From contig LS997567.1 of assembly GCA_000469685.2 (NCBI GenBank), positions 3,648,663 through 3,712,662 on the forward strand: a stretch of DNA of 64,000 bases. Direction: 5' to 3'. Of this stretch, positions 35,481-48,000 are shown in pieces. Position 1 is the stretch's first letter, and every line of letters starts with the position of its first letter. The DNA comes from Haemonchus contortus. Lineage: Eukaryota > Nematoda > Chromadorea > Rhabditida > Trichostrongylidae. Under the pieces are notes generated by a model that did not search any database, was not told the DNA's origin, and was given only the letters and a program-made list of their open reading frames with translations. The translations under genes were made by a program, and so were the position numbers.

Positions 35481-37414
35481 AACTTAATGGGGCGTAGGAC
35501 CGCTAGCATGCATGAACGTAAAATTGGCGTGGAACCACTCCAGAAAAGTTGTCCCTAGTAAGAATGAAACTGCCATCTCAACCCTAAGTCTTGCCCAGGT
35601 GGCCTTGGCACCAACTTAATGAACGCGAAGTCTACCCTCTTGAATTTTTTCAATAAGCTAAGCTCGCCATGGAGCAGAGTCACTTCACCTTCGAGCAGAT
35701 GGTAGCCAATCGTTGGGAAAAGTTTGTCTAAAACAGTTTTATTCGCTGTATTGTTCATATAAAATACATTAACTTTGTGGACTACGGGCTTGGTCTGAAG
35801 GTATCGTGCTCTAATCGCACTCTACGTATGCAGTGTGAGAAGGGCCTACGGACTACTTGAACTCGGTTCCTTTAAATTTGGCGGATGCGTCATTTTTCTG
35901 CCCTCGTCTGGCGCACTCCCGTTTGATGTGTTCTTCGAGTGTTGTGCTCGCCTGTCCAATGGGACCCCCACCACCACCGCCGTAGACTTCACCCGGGGTG
36001 TTTTTCTCTGCGCTCTAGCCTCTTGCCGTCAGGGATGCAGAGAAAGTTCAAGCAGTCACGTAACCTGTGAGAAATGGCATTGGCGCGCACTGGGTCGTTT
36101 CGAATACTTGTTACACGGTGTTTTCGTTTCCTGTTTCGTTAGTTGTTAATTTAATGAGTCATCGATGGTAACTTGTAAATTTTCATGCTAGTACTGTTTC
36201 GAATTTATGTTTCTGCTTTAATTGGGAAGTAAAAGCCGAAGTTTTCGCGTTTTCGTGGTCTTTAGCTCGTTGTGGGAATTATTTGTGACTGTTCTTACTG
36301 TGACGCTCTTTCATCACCCCATGTGTTATTCGTCATGTTTTGATGCATCATCGTTTCTGGGCCTCCCATTGCTCATTGATTTTTTCTTCTTTCCTTGGAA
36401 TGGGGAGGTTTTTCAAGGGCCAGCCACTTTCCTGAAGAATTTCGCCTTTCCCGGGGACCAAACTATATTTCCTGCTTTCAGCCTGTCCTTTATCAGAACT
36501 TCTTATCAGGGTTTTGATTTTTCCGTTCTGATAGTTTCGTCAGTTCACGGGTTTTCGCAATCACGCAAACATGAAGAATTCTGAACCCTACATGGTAAAA
36601 TGTATGAATGTTTTATTTTTAGAAGGCTTTGTCAATCCCGCCCACATTTTCATGACCCGCCCTGTGTACCGACCTTTCCATATATTCTATTGTGATAACT
36701 CTTGCTTTTAACAAAATAGCTTGTCGTTTCTCGACCAAAGTCTGAGTACTGCCATAAACAGAACTGTACTGCGGTCATATTACCGCATTTCATCTCTTAC
36801 AAGTATATTACTGTCTGACCTTTAACTCGATTCATAAATCCAGTTTGCCATTTGATGTTTTAGAGTTTGTCATTTTCGTCTTGGTGGTTCAGAAGGATTC
36901 TAGGTTTTTTTTTATCAAAAATTGTCAGTCCTTGTGAATGAGTGATTTCATTGACACCGATTTTTCAATTTGATTTTCGATGTTGTAAAAAGTTATCAAG
37001 AGGAGTTTTTAGGCTCTAAAGGACTTTATATTTACGGCTAACAAGTTATGGACTAGTGCAACCTTTTTTGTTAACGACTTCATCTGAGTTTCACCTTGTA
37101 ACTTAAAAAAGTCACCTTTAACAGCGGCTCAGTGTTATGAATACTGCTGCATAACTTCTTTTCTCCTGTTAATTGTTGATTTTTTGGCTTTTGTAGAACT
37201 TTTTTTTACCATATTTTGGTCCGTGTTTGGGGCCTAGGCCTAAATCGGATACGGAACCGTACTAGAACGAAGATGTTCGACTGGTTTCCTTGCCCGTTTG
37301 CTCCTTTTCGATGGCTTTACGACCTTCTGGTGGTGTCTTTGCCTGCTCAGCGAAATTACGATTTGTTACGATTATGACTAATTATTTGTTCAACGTTGAA
37401 TTTCAGTTCACGCC

Positions 37415-38233
37415 ATGTCGACATCAGTGAAGCATCGCGAATTTATCGGTGAGCCCATGGCCGAGAAAGAAGTCACCGCTATAGCTGGAATCGGACCTAC
37501 GTATGGTGCTAAACTTGCCGAAGTTGGATTCGATAAAGTAAATAAAGTTACTATTATATTATTTTATTAATTATAGTAAATTATTAGAAGTGGTAGTCGT
37601 TATTCAACAAGTACCTACTGTTTTAGGCTTACATTCTGTTCGGACAGTTCTTACTTCTTAAGAAAGACGAGGATTTGTTTACGGAATGGTTGAAGGTAAG
37701 CTTTACAAAGTAATCCAATTTGACATTTTCTTCAAATATGAAAGTATCAGCGTTGAAATGTTTACTTGTCAGTCCATTTGACTATCCAGAAACTCTTTAA
37801 TACCCATTCTTGTTTCCTGAGGCGACACTATGGAGATCCGCTTGAAAAGCGGTGACTTGGGAGGTGGGAGAGGGGGGGGGGGGTAGCTCTGTGCATCGCT
37901 TTCCTCAGCTCTCTTCCTTATGTAGGAAATGATCATCAAATGATTCTGTTTGGAATGTTTAACCCAGTAGTGGTTAATTTTGTTTTTGTGAATTACTTTC
38001 TTATCAGCAGTAATTACTTATTCGTAGATTTTGAAAAGAGGGGGAAGAGGCTAGAGGATTATAAATAATGTTTGTTTACGTGTTCTACCGAATTTGAAAA
38101 CATAGAAGAGATGTATGGAAATGTTACTATTCAGTAACCGCTGTCCTCTTTTCAGGACACGGCTGGAGTATCATCCAATCATGCGAAGAGTGCATACAAT
38201 TGTCTCAATGCTTGGGCCGAGCAATTTATCTGA
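37415..38233 (+). CDS. baf-1: barrier-to-autointegration factor (BAF)
   Basis: Three exons: 37415-37537, 37627-37695 and 38156-38233, all in phase 0, giving 89 residues, the conserved BAF length. BAF dimers bind double-stranded DNA and link chromatin to LEM-domain proteins and lamin at the nuclear envelope. Visible: N-terminal [15 protein letters not shown]; the helix-hairpin-helix DNA-binding segment [13 protein letters not shown] (about 22-34) running into [26 protein letters not shown]; and a C-terminal [13 protein letters not shown]. An acceptor 'gaatttcag' lies 8 nt before the ATG. A run of G at about 37875 lies in intron 2. Confidence 0.98.
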
Positions 38234-38394
38234 TACAACACCTTTGTAGAAATACTAATTTTGCGAATTGTATGAATAACTATTTTTGACCTGATTTGTT
38301 CTTGTTACGGTTTACTGATTTCGGTGTGTAAAACAGGATCGAATGTAAATTGCTCGTCGTTTCATTTTGCCATTTTGTTAGATCTAAAAACTCG

Positions 38395-38400
38395 AATAAA
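38395..38400 (+). terminator. candidate poly(A) signal of baf-1
   Basis: AATAAA about 160 nt after the baf-1 stop codon. Motif and distance are suitable; no other AATAAA lies between the stop and this site. Confidence 0.6.
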
Positions 38401-38569
38401 TGACTTTTGGTTTCATTTTTCTTGAATTCACATGGTTATGCTGACCTTAACATGTTTTCGAGGACTTTACAATTTCGTGCTCGTTCAAATCAGGAAATTT
38501 CACAACGTATGCAGAATTATGGGCGGTTTTCTTCCTGCTGAAAAATCGTAAATAAAGCTGGACCCTTGT

Positions 38570-38885
38570 GGTGTGGTCATAGGGTGACAGAAAAGGAATG
38601 GGCTAATCGTTGGAAGTGTAGTGCCTTCACGAGCGGAGATGGTATCGTGGCATTATGTACGTGCTCGTCGATCGATCTTCGCCCAGGTCAACCACTCCTT
38701 CCATCCCCTCGGGCGATAAATTAGTGCAAAAATCGTAGGGGAGGGGTTAAAACTACTGAATTATGCATCCGCTGACCATCGCACGCACTCAAAATTGCCG
38801 CTACAATTTTGAATGAAAGCTGAGTACAAAGGACCCATCCTTAAACTGGATTGATTCGCGCCAAAAGCTATCCTCTATTTTGTTA
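38570..38885 (+). mobile_element. SINE copy (strongly diverged)
   Basis: 'cgatcgatcttcgcccaggt', 'gtgcaaaaatcgtagg', 'acaattttgaatgaaagctg' and 'aaactggattgattcgcg' follow the family order with many changes. It lies between baf-1 and the next gene. Confidence 0.45.
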
Positions 38886-39027
38886 TGCCTCTTACTAGTT
38901 CTTACGGCAGTATATTCACGGATGGCATCAATTTACTAAATTGTAATCTGCCGATAAATTGATTCAGCCATTTTTCTTCCTCAACGACGTATTGTAGTTG
39001 TCAGAGATATTTCTGATTAGCGCAGAT

Positions 39028-42000
39028 ATGGATGTAAACTCTTTAGGTAAAGCTGGTGGGTTCAAAAAAGCTGCTATATTCTTCAGTTTCAAATACTGGA
39101 CAAGAAACCCTATAGGTATGTCATCGGCAATATTTCTTGCTAGGTATAGATACAAAAAGACTTCAAATCTTTCCCTCATTGGCCGCTTTCAGACTTCGAC
39201 GACCGTCCGTTCAACACGTGCGCGACGGCGGTCGCTTGCGTGCTGAAACGGCGGCGTTAGAGTAGCGTTGACAGCGCTGGCACGTGATCTAGTGTTGTCA
39301 ACAACTGTCATTTGCCGCCGTCGCAGCACACACGCGACCGCCGTCGCGCACGCGTTGAACGGACGGTCGAATGAATCGTTGAGGTCTGAAAGCTGCGATT
39401 GGGAGGTGAAAATGTGTAAAACGATTTTTTCTTAGTTGCAAGAAGGCATGGAGGTGCTTCAATTTTGGCAAGGTTCAATTGACTATATTTGAAAGTGTGG
39501 TAACTTGTTTTTAGTGGAACCTGTTCTAGATGCCACTCCAATAGAGGGTGCTAGACCTGTGCGGACTGTGAAGCAACTTAAATTGCTGCTTCATTATGGG
39601 GAACGATTCTTCTGGGAGGCAATCCAAGGTGAGGCCTCCTTTTGTTATTTCGGATAGTGAAAGTTTTTGTTATTGAATGGTGGTAATCGTACACTTTCTG
39701 TTGGGACTGTCTATTAACAAGCTAGATTATGGAGGGTAGGGCCCCAATGAAGGCTGTGATGTTATATAAATTTCAAATTTGGGGATAAACAGTAGAATGT
39801 GGCAAATGTGTCGTTAGGATTGTGTAGGCATATAGTACTACTTGTCATCACCATCATTGGGTAACAGGACTTCTCCCCGATTGCGGCATTCTCTCTCGCG
39901 GCATGCGGCAAATGTCACTGCAACTACCGTACTCGCTCCGCCTCCCCGCTAATCGATAGGACGCGATATTTTTCATTGATTGCTTTGCTTTTTTATTAGA
40001 TTTGGTCGTTTTTCGCCTGTTTTTTTCGTTTTTATGTTTATAGACTTAATTAATTAGAATGACTCCTTCTATATTATCGTCGAACAAGATCGCATTGGAA
40101 TTGAAAAGAGCAGTCAGCCAATTCAAATAATTAAAGGACTCCCTACCTCACAAATTGCGCGCTCCAGTCTTTTATCGCGATCGTGCGATACGCGGCGGGT
40201 GCGGCGTGCGCGACGCCGCTTTCGGGGAGAAGATTCCGGACCCACTACCGTTAGGTATACCATCCCCTAAGGTGCCTCAAGTAGCTTTGGTCATGCATCG
40301 AACTCAGTGGAATAAGTTTCGCAAAAGGTGATCTTAGGGTAAGAGGAGTTTGGCAATGATTCAGGAGCTTTTTTTGGGTGAAATTTTTTGTGATTTGCAA
40401 GGAATGTTTCAGGAGGATACCCCTACTCCATCAACTCTAGATTACCACGAAACAAAGAAAGGTAAATGTCGAGTAAGGTAGTAGAGTTGCCCCGCTTTTT
40501 GATTTCGATGCCATTTTTCAGATGCACTTCTCCGTGGTATTGTCCTGGACTATCGCAGTAGTCAGGATACAGAAGTAAAAGTTTATGAGTGCTACTGTTT
40601 CGAGACGCGGCAGTTAATGGTAATAAAAACTAGTAGGGGGTGAGTATAATGGGCAGTTTCTTTCAAAGAACCCCTACTCATAGTTGAAGGGGAGGGTTTC
40701 TTGGCGATGTTTTTAGTCCTCTTGGTGGTTTTTTGAGTGCTTTATGATCGTTGTGTTCAAAATTGTGTTGCATTTGAGCGGATTTACAATATCTTCAGAG
40801 CCAGATTTATTCCAGGTTATGTAAAAGCTGGGAGGTCACGTTTTCGATTAAATCCAGGGATGATAATGGTATATGCGATGTGAGCATCGAAAAAGTTTCT
40901 GAAAACTCGCCGATGGAGACGAAAGGAGGAGTTGTCCTGGGCAGAGATGGGGCCGTCAGAGTAGGTTACGATTTCGGATTTTTTCTGTTACTTCTATCAC
41001 CTTCACTTTCATTACGTTGTGTGGAATGTAACAGTCAAACTTTTAAATTAGTCCAGTTTCTTCCGGGATTTTCTGGAAGCTTCCGAAGGGCTCCCAAGTA
41101 AGGACACTACCCTCACGCGCATAACATACCCTTATATGGGATGTGCGTACGCGTGGGTCCAGATCTCTTCCGGGGTTTGCTTTCGGAGCTTACATGGGAT
41201 TTTCCTGAGCTGACATTATCTACCTTCCATACTTAGTCGTACTTCTTTACGGGTTCGAATGTGGTCAGTCGCTGTTGAAACCCCTTAAACCTTGTGTCAA
41301 TTACCTACCCTTGAATCCCCTTCCAAGCGGTTCTGTGAACGCCTCTTCCTCTCCCGTCATGGCCTGAAACACAGGTTGAAGATGAACCTGGATCTGGTCA
41401 ACCGGTTGCCATATCATGAAATTTCCTGCCAAGTTATGCTCCGGAAAATACCGGCAGAGGGGATGACAGTAGTGGGTTTTTCGGCAGAAACCTTCCGTTC
41501 ACCTCAACAATACCCACTTAATGTTTCTATATTGTAATGCCCTATTTCTTGAAGGCACAGTTCACGATAATTTTGAGAAGTCCAGATTATGATGAAAAAT
41601 GGACGACAAGATCGAAAATAACGCAATGAAGGTGGAGAAACTGCGTGAATTCGTGTTTCCAAACTGAAGAAAGGCTTCGAAAAACCGTTAAACAGGGGGC
41701 TGGACGAGAAAGAAACCAGAAAAATGAAGAAGAGTGGGGCGTTTGGACGAGCTATACAATGTGTCTCACTGCGTACGTGTGGGTCCTGGTGCGAATAAAA
41801 GACAATGGTAAGCGAAAATTCATTCACTTACAAGCATAAGTAAACGAAAAAAACCTAGTAACAGCAGAAGTAGCTCGCCTTTTTCAGTCTCTAGGAGTAG
41901 GAAATTAATTAAGGGATCGCGGCAGCAAGAAGAATAGCAGAGGAAAAAAGAATGGGAGAAAAACATCGCCTCAGCACTCGGCGGGAGCTGATTGTGTGTG

Positions 42001-45000
42001 GGTCCTAGAACGAAAACTTGCAATTTGTATTGTCTCGACACTTGTCTCTGATGTCTGACGTGACATCGATGGAGAGGCGGGAAGGCCATTGACGTCCCGC
42101 CCATTGAAGTATCGTGAACTAAGCCTTCAAATGCAAACGGGCACTGCGAATCAGAATGGTTTACATTTCATGCGTGATATTGTTGACTAGCTTTTACATC
42201 ACATCTTTCAAATGAATAATCAGTAAAGTAGTACGGGAAAGGCCTTTGTAGCCAAATAAATCTGCCCTTCGCTTTTCTTTTCACGGCCATTAGGATACTG
42301 TTTAGGCATTTTCTGTAGCTAGCTTGCGATATCTCTCAATATATCCACAATTTTGACGGGTTGCTTTCTTTGGGATTGGCGCGCATTTTAAACTGGTTAT
42401 TTTTCAGATCAGAACGTATGTAGGCGCCAGTGAATGCTCACAACACGAAAGTTACGATGAAAAAATCCTATGGTCAGATAAATTTCAAAGAGTGCGCCGG
42501 GGCGAAGACAATGGACCTCTTGAAAAATCAGCGATATATTCAACTTATGTTGAGAGGTTGGTTCTTATGGCTGATTCACCTGTCCTTGGAGGCGATAGGC
42601 GTGTATCTTCTGCCTTCAGAGACACTTCGAAGGAAGCCATCGCGAAAGGGGTTGCGTTTCGGATATGTGACCTTCTTAAGAAAGTTGTTGATGAGGATAC
42701 GATTAAGCGTTGTCAGGATCAGATGTTGGCAGACCAGGTATTTATACTTGTATACGTCTACATTCTACTTCGGAGTTTCGAAAAAAATTTGCAGGATAAC
42801 TGGAACGCGGAGTCTAACTCCAGTACCAATGCGTTTGGAAATGTTGAACAGCCTGTTCGGGTGAGTTTTTGTTAAAATTGCGAGTTGATTTAAATTTTTT
42901 TATTCTTTTTGCCATCCTTCCTTACTCATGATGCATTACTTGTAAGATGGTTCATAGTTTTTTTTCGTCAGAGTGCTGCAGACAGTACAGAATGCTGTAG
43001 TTTTGAATCTTTCAACTGATCCTTAGGGTCGAAAGTACGCCAGCTTAGGACGCATTTTCATATTTCCCACGCGTCAGCAGGGCGTGTCCATGGATTCTTG
43101 TCTTCTACCCAACATTCCTTAGAAAGGATAGGTCTCGAATGGGGAGACGGGTGTTAGGAACGGTTCTGGGTAATCGATTCGCCGCACGCGGCTGTCGCGG
43201 ACCAATCATTCGCCGTTATTACAGCTTTAGCGTTCTTCATACAGCTCAAACGATATGCGATCATTATCTTATGCATAATTCTACTATTAGTACTTTTGTT
43301 CTTGTATTTCTTATCTAAGGCTGCATCCTGCTCATTCCTTCGCGCGCGACTTTCCTCTCACCGCGACGCGACCATTTCGTTCCTACTGCACCACACCCAA
43401 CAATAAGAATGTAGAATGAATTAGCCCAAGATTAGCATGGAGAATGCTAGGTATAAAAACGAAAACCCAGAACCGTCATACGAGTCCAGTAATCTGGATG
43501 AGGGTCCTGGCCCAAACGTCTGGTTGTGACGTAACACAGCCAGCTGGCGACCCTACCCACCACGAAATATGTTGTTCTCTTCAATGGGATACCATTCGAG
43601 ACGGATCCAGATTACTGTAGACTCGGAAGACGGTTCTGGGTTTTCGTTTTTATACCTAGCATTCTCCATGCTAATCTTGGGCTAATTCATTCTACATTCT
43701 TATTATTTGCTTCTATTCATGACTATTGAATGGGAAAATTTATTGAGGAATGTTCTCGAAAATTCCGAAAGGGCTGATTGGTGGGATCATCTTACTTTGA
43801 CTAATGTGGGTTGTTTAGGTGCGACATTGCTTTAGAAGTTTTGTATGGGCTTAAATAGGGTCAATTAAAGGTTCATACTTCTCAGGTTTGCCTTTTAACG
43901 TTATTATTCAGCATTCTGTTTAAAAGGCTTGTCTGTTATGTTGTTTTTTAAGGAATTGCTGACCGCTACGTTGTTGATGAATAAACTTGAAATCAATGAC
44001 AAAGGCAGGTTGCCGCTTCTCGGATGTTAAGAGGTTTTCTCAGCTATTGTTTATTTCGTTTAGATGAAGTCTTTCACGGTGTTATATTGGACGTCTGCCA
44101 AGTACCAGACGGAGGCCATGTATTCGAATGCTTCTGCTTCGATCAGAAAAAACTGCTCAGAATCAGAACTGATGAGGGGTGCGTTTTTTATTCACCTGTT
44201 GTGCTTGGAAAAGTGTCGGTCAAGTTGCATTTCTGATTTTTTGGTGAAACTTTTGAAAAGGCTCTTCAAGGTTAGTTCTGAAAATTTAGGCTGTGTAAAA
44301 GCTGGAGGGTGACGTTTACAATAAAGAACACGAACTCTGATGGAGTGTATGACGTGAACATCGCGAAGAAAGATGGAAACCCTCCTGATGCCGAAAAAGG
44401 GGACATTATCCTTAGCAGGGATGGATTCGTTATTGTAAGTCAATTTTATTTTACCTCTGATTTAAGGCGGTCCGCTAACCTGTCCCTAGATTCCTTGTTA
44501 AATCTCAACTCGGGCTACAAGTGATTATTGCCAGTGAATGTACGGGTGCGCTTTGTTGCGCGCGTCCGTCGAAACTAGGTCATGCCGCAGCCGCCGCATG
44601 CGGCGGGTCAACCCGAGATACTTGACAGACGTCGCAGCTGTCAGTGGGGCATAAGATTTGCGCTTGGTCCGCGGCAGTCAACCGAATAGAAGATAACACG
44701 GACAAATGCAAGTCGTTCGCTCCACTGACACTTGGTGGTACTGTAATATCATCCTAAGACCTCAGTGGGGTGCGCCGCGCGCGAAGTGTGCGGGGTGACC
44801 TACTTTCGATGTACGCGAGCAACGGACGTTGCCAGTGAATGTATAGCAGGTCAGTATAGACTGGCTTTTTCAGAGCTAAATCGACTTTCAGCGCCTAATG
44901 GTGAAAGGGAAAAATCCGAACTTTCGATGTTGAGGTATAGATCAGTCCAAGTAGGGATCCAATGTTTTGCTATGTTAACTGCTATTCATTTGCTTACTGG

Positions 45001-48000
45001 TCGATTTTTCCAATCATATTGATCTATTCGTGCACTACGTGGCTTTCCTGTATGATCGAATACCATTGAGCTGATATAACCTTCCATCTCTCTGTTACTG
45101 GCCTATTGGTTGCCTCTGATTTCCCTCTGAATTCCTACGTCTCCTGATTCCCACAAGTTCAATGCACACTCAAGTAGGCATATAAATTGCTCAGTGCTGT
45201 GTAAACAATAATCGCCTCATTTTTATGTTGGTATCAAATTTCACGTACTTTACATAACGTAAACTACTAAACTTGAGTATGTACTTAAACGTGGCATGAC
45301 CAGGATTTTCTGGATGTTTCCTTAAAGGCACAGTTCACGATAATTTTGGGTAATCCAGATTATGATGAAAAATGGAAGACAAGATCGAAACTAGTGCGAA
45401 GATTGGGAGAAAAACATCGCCTCATCACTCGGCGATTAGCTGATTGTGCGTGGGTCCTAGAACGAATAATAGCAATCTGTATTTTCTCGACAATCGTCTA
45501 AAGTGACCCCGATCGAGGGGGTGGAAAGCGAACTACGACAGCATCGGGGCTTCCACTATGCCCTAAGCGCCGAGATTGTGGGAGCGAGAGGGTCCCTTCT
45601 ACCACCCATGGGGGGCGCTGAGTATTCCTGAAGGAAGAACTCAGTAACCTTTTTATCGTGAACCGTGCCTTTAAATACGTTTTTTTTTGTTGCCATGATT
45701 CACTTTTATAGATAAAAACCTTCGTTGGTGCCTCTATGTGTATTCATCATGAAAGCCACGAGGGAATTGTTCTGTGGTCGGATAAGTTCGGGAGGGTACT
45801 GTATGCAGACGAGGAGAAGCTCTCAACATCTACCATATATTCGACTTACGTCCGAAGGTAATTGACATCAGTAATCATTAGTTTTGTCACTTTTACTTTT
45901 GTAAAAGCAAGCGTTGATACTCAAATCGTGATGGGTTTGTTCACAGAGATTTTTACCGCTTGAATCTTCATCAGTTCTCACCAAAGCGAGGGTAGACGGA
46001 GACTACATAGCGCGGTTCTGGGTTTGTTCTCCTCCTACCGTCGCTACGCCCCGCCCACTGTTCATTCTGCATATAACTTTGGCGTAAACTTCAAAGGGAT
46101 TTTGGAAAAGTTTTCGTTTTGCCGTTCTAGACCACATCGTGTTCATGTCATGACTAAAGAGACAGCCGTGAAGTTTGCGGGGTGATACTTACCGTGACCG
46201 CGTTTCTTGACAGATTCAGCCTGATTGAAGGCATAGTCGAAGGGTGGGAGACGGGCGTTAGGATTTTGGGTTATCGATTTGCCGCACGCGGCTGACGCGA
46301 ACCACTCATTCGCCGTTATTACAGCTCTAGCGTTCTTCACACAGCTCAATCGATATGCGATCATTACTTTATGCATAATTCTACCATTAGTACTTTTGTT
46401 CTTGTATTTCTTACCTACTGCTGCATCCTGCTACATCCTTCGCGCGCGACGCCCCTCTCACCGCGACGCGACCATTTCGTTCCTAACGCACCACACCCTC
46501 GAAGGGTCACACAATTTGAAGTAGATGAGGTTTTTTAGTTTTCAGGTGAAGGAGTTTTTCTCGAACAGCACAAGTAAAAAGTTTTTTTGCTTTTCATTTG
46601 AAAATAACTTAAAGATAGGGGACCAGTCTGAAACAATTCGATTGAATTTTTTTTTTCTTAATTTTTTTTTTCTGTTCAGAGATGTTTCGAGGTTGGCTGC
46701 TTCCCATGCAGTAGAATTCCGGATTTGTGAAACCTTGAAACCGGTCACTGATGGGGATGTAGTTAAACGCTGCCGAATTCAGCTATTTGAAGACCAGGTG
46801 CTTCTTAGCAGAGTGCCTCTGTCAGGTAGTGAACGGTGTCGTCATGAAATTATTTTTACAGGATAAGCTGTTCGCAATGATAACTTCTGCCAAGAAGGAA
46901 ATTGGTCGAACTGAGGAGAATCGTCCAGTCTTTGGTCAAAAAGGATTCGGCATAGATGGTACGTTTCCTTTTTTGGATGTAGTCGGCGTGGTTCCTTCTT
47001 AGGCAGGGATCGGCATGCGTTGTCTGACCTCCGCAAGTCGCGTCAGGACCCCTCATCTTGAACATTCAAAAGGAAAAGGGTTTTGTTACGACTAAATTGG
47101 ATCAACACTTGCGCCCGCTCATTTGTTTCATTACGCGTTTGGCGATGGCAGGTACGGTGTAGTGGCAAGTGGCCACTTCACACACGCATGGTCACGAGTT
47201 CGAATCCTGGATCGATACCTCCTTAGGCCTACCAAGCCTTCCATCCCTCCTGGGTCGGTTATTTGGTAGTAGACTCGTCTGGGAGGATAAAAACACCGAC
47301 TCATTCGTCGGCTGGCCAACGCAATACATTGTATGTATAGACCACATACGCCACTACGATTTTGAATGGAAGTCGAATGCGGGGCGCATCCCTCAGGCGA
47401 GATTGATTGACGCCCAAAGACTTCAACCCTTATTTTTTATAGCGATGGCATATGCCGAACGATCACCTGATAGACGTCTTTATTTCAGAAGGTCCGTATT
47501 CGGCACGAATATACAACAACTCCGAAGTACGGAAGAGAGGAAAGTTCAGATTCCGTAGGGGCCATGCTGCACCATTGCCTCAGTCGGATCGCAGGGTATG
47601 TATACGTTTTTACATAGGTTCAGCAGTGGAGTGGGGTGAGGAATCAGTTCATGTACACAACTACTTATCTTTAGAACCTCATGCTTTGCATTCGTGCCGA
47701 TAAAATTAAAACCAAAGCATGGAATGCGGAATATGGATGTATACTAGTTGAAGAGACGTACGTCAAGCAAACGGGATCAAAACTGAAGAGAGGAGACTGG
47801 TTTTATGCCAATATACGGTAACTGCTATTCCATGTGGGATGTGTGTGGTTACTTCTGCCCGGAAATCGCGTCGCACTCGGTGCACCCGATCGCGCGCAGG
47901 TTGTGGTATGAGGGAGAGAACGTCCGTTGCGCGTGTCCGTCGAAAGTAGGTCACCCCGCCCACTTCGCGCGCGGCGCACCCCACTGAGGTCTCGCAATGA

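Larger units (their letters stand above)
33758..37414. other. intergenic between NDUFA2 and baf-1
   Basis: Apart from the foldback element at 34913-35113 and the SINE at 35206-35480, I see no recognisable feature. Open frames of 104 and 120 codons at 35835-36149 and 36222-36584 (+) show no similarity I know and lack obvious splice structure. This stretch may hold 5' untranslated exons or promoter DNA of baf-1. Confidence 0.4.
40522..42860 (+). other. module 1 of the large gene
   Basis: Exons 40522-40619 (block 1), 40799-40960 (block 2), 42408-42556 and 42620-42737 (blocks 3 and 4) and 42795-42860 (starts DNWN). Block 1 begins in phase 1 with DALLRGIVLDYR. Block 4 is a 118-nt exon. It matches module 2 block by block, with the same intron phase before block 1 and the same position and phase of the intron dividing blocks 3 and 4. 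Confidence 0.85.
44064..46958 (+). other. module 2 of the large gene
   Basis: Exons 44064-44178 (block 1, DEVFHGVILD), 44290-44434 (block 2, LCKSWRVTFTIK), 45712-45857 (block 3, VGASMCIHHES and LWSDKFGRV), 46680-46797 (block 4, VEFRICETLK; 118 nt, same length as module 1) and 46862-46958 (starts DKLF). Its introns carry MITEs of families A, B and C that are not at matching places in module 1, so they inserted after the duplication. Confidence 0.85.

Noticed and set aside
36222..36584. 120-codon plus-strand frame before baf-1
   Set aside because: Rich in Phe and Ser from T-rich DNA, no recognisable similarity, no supporting splice context. Cannot be called a gene.
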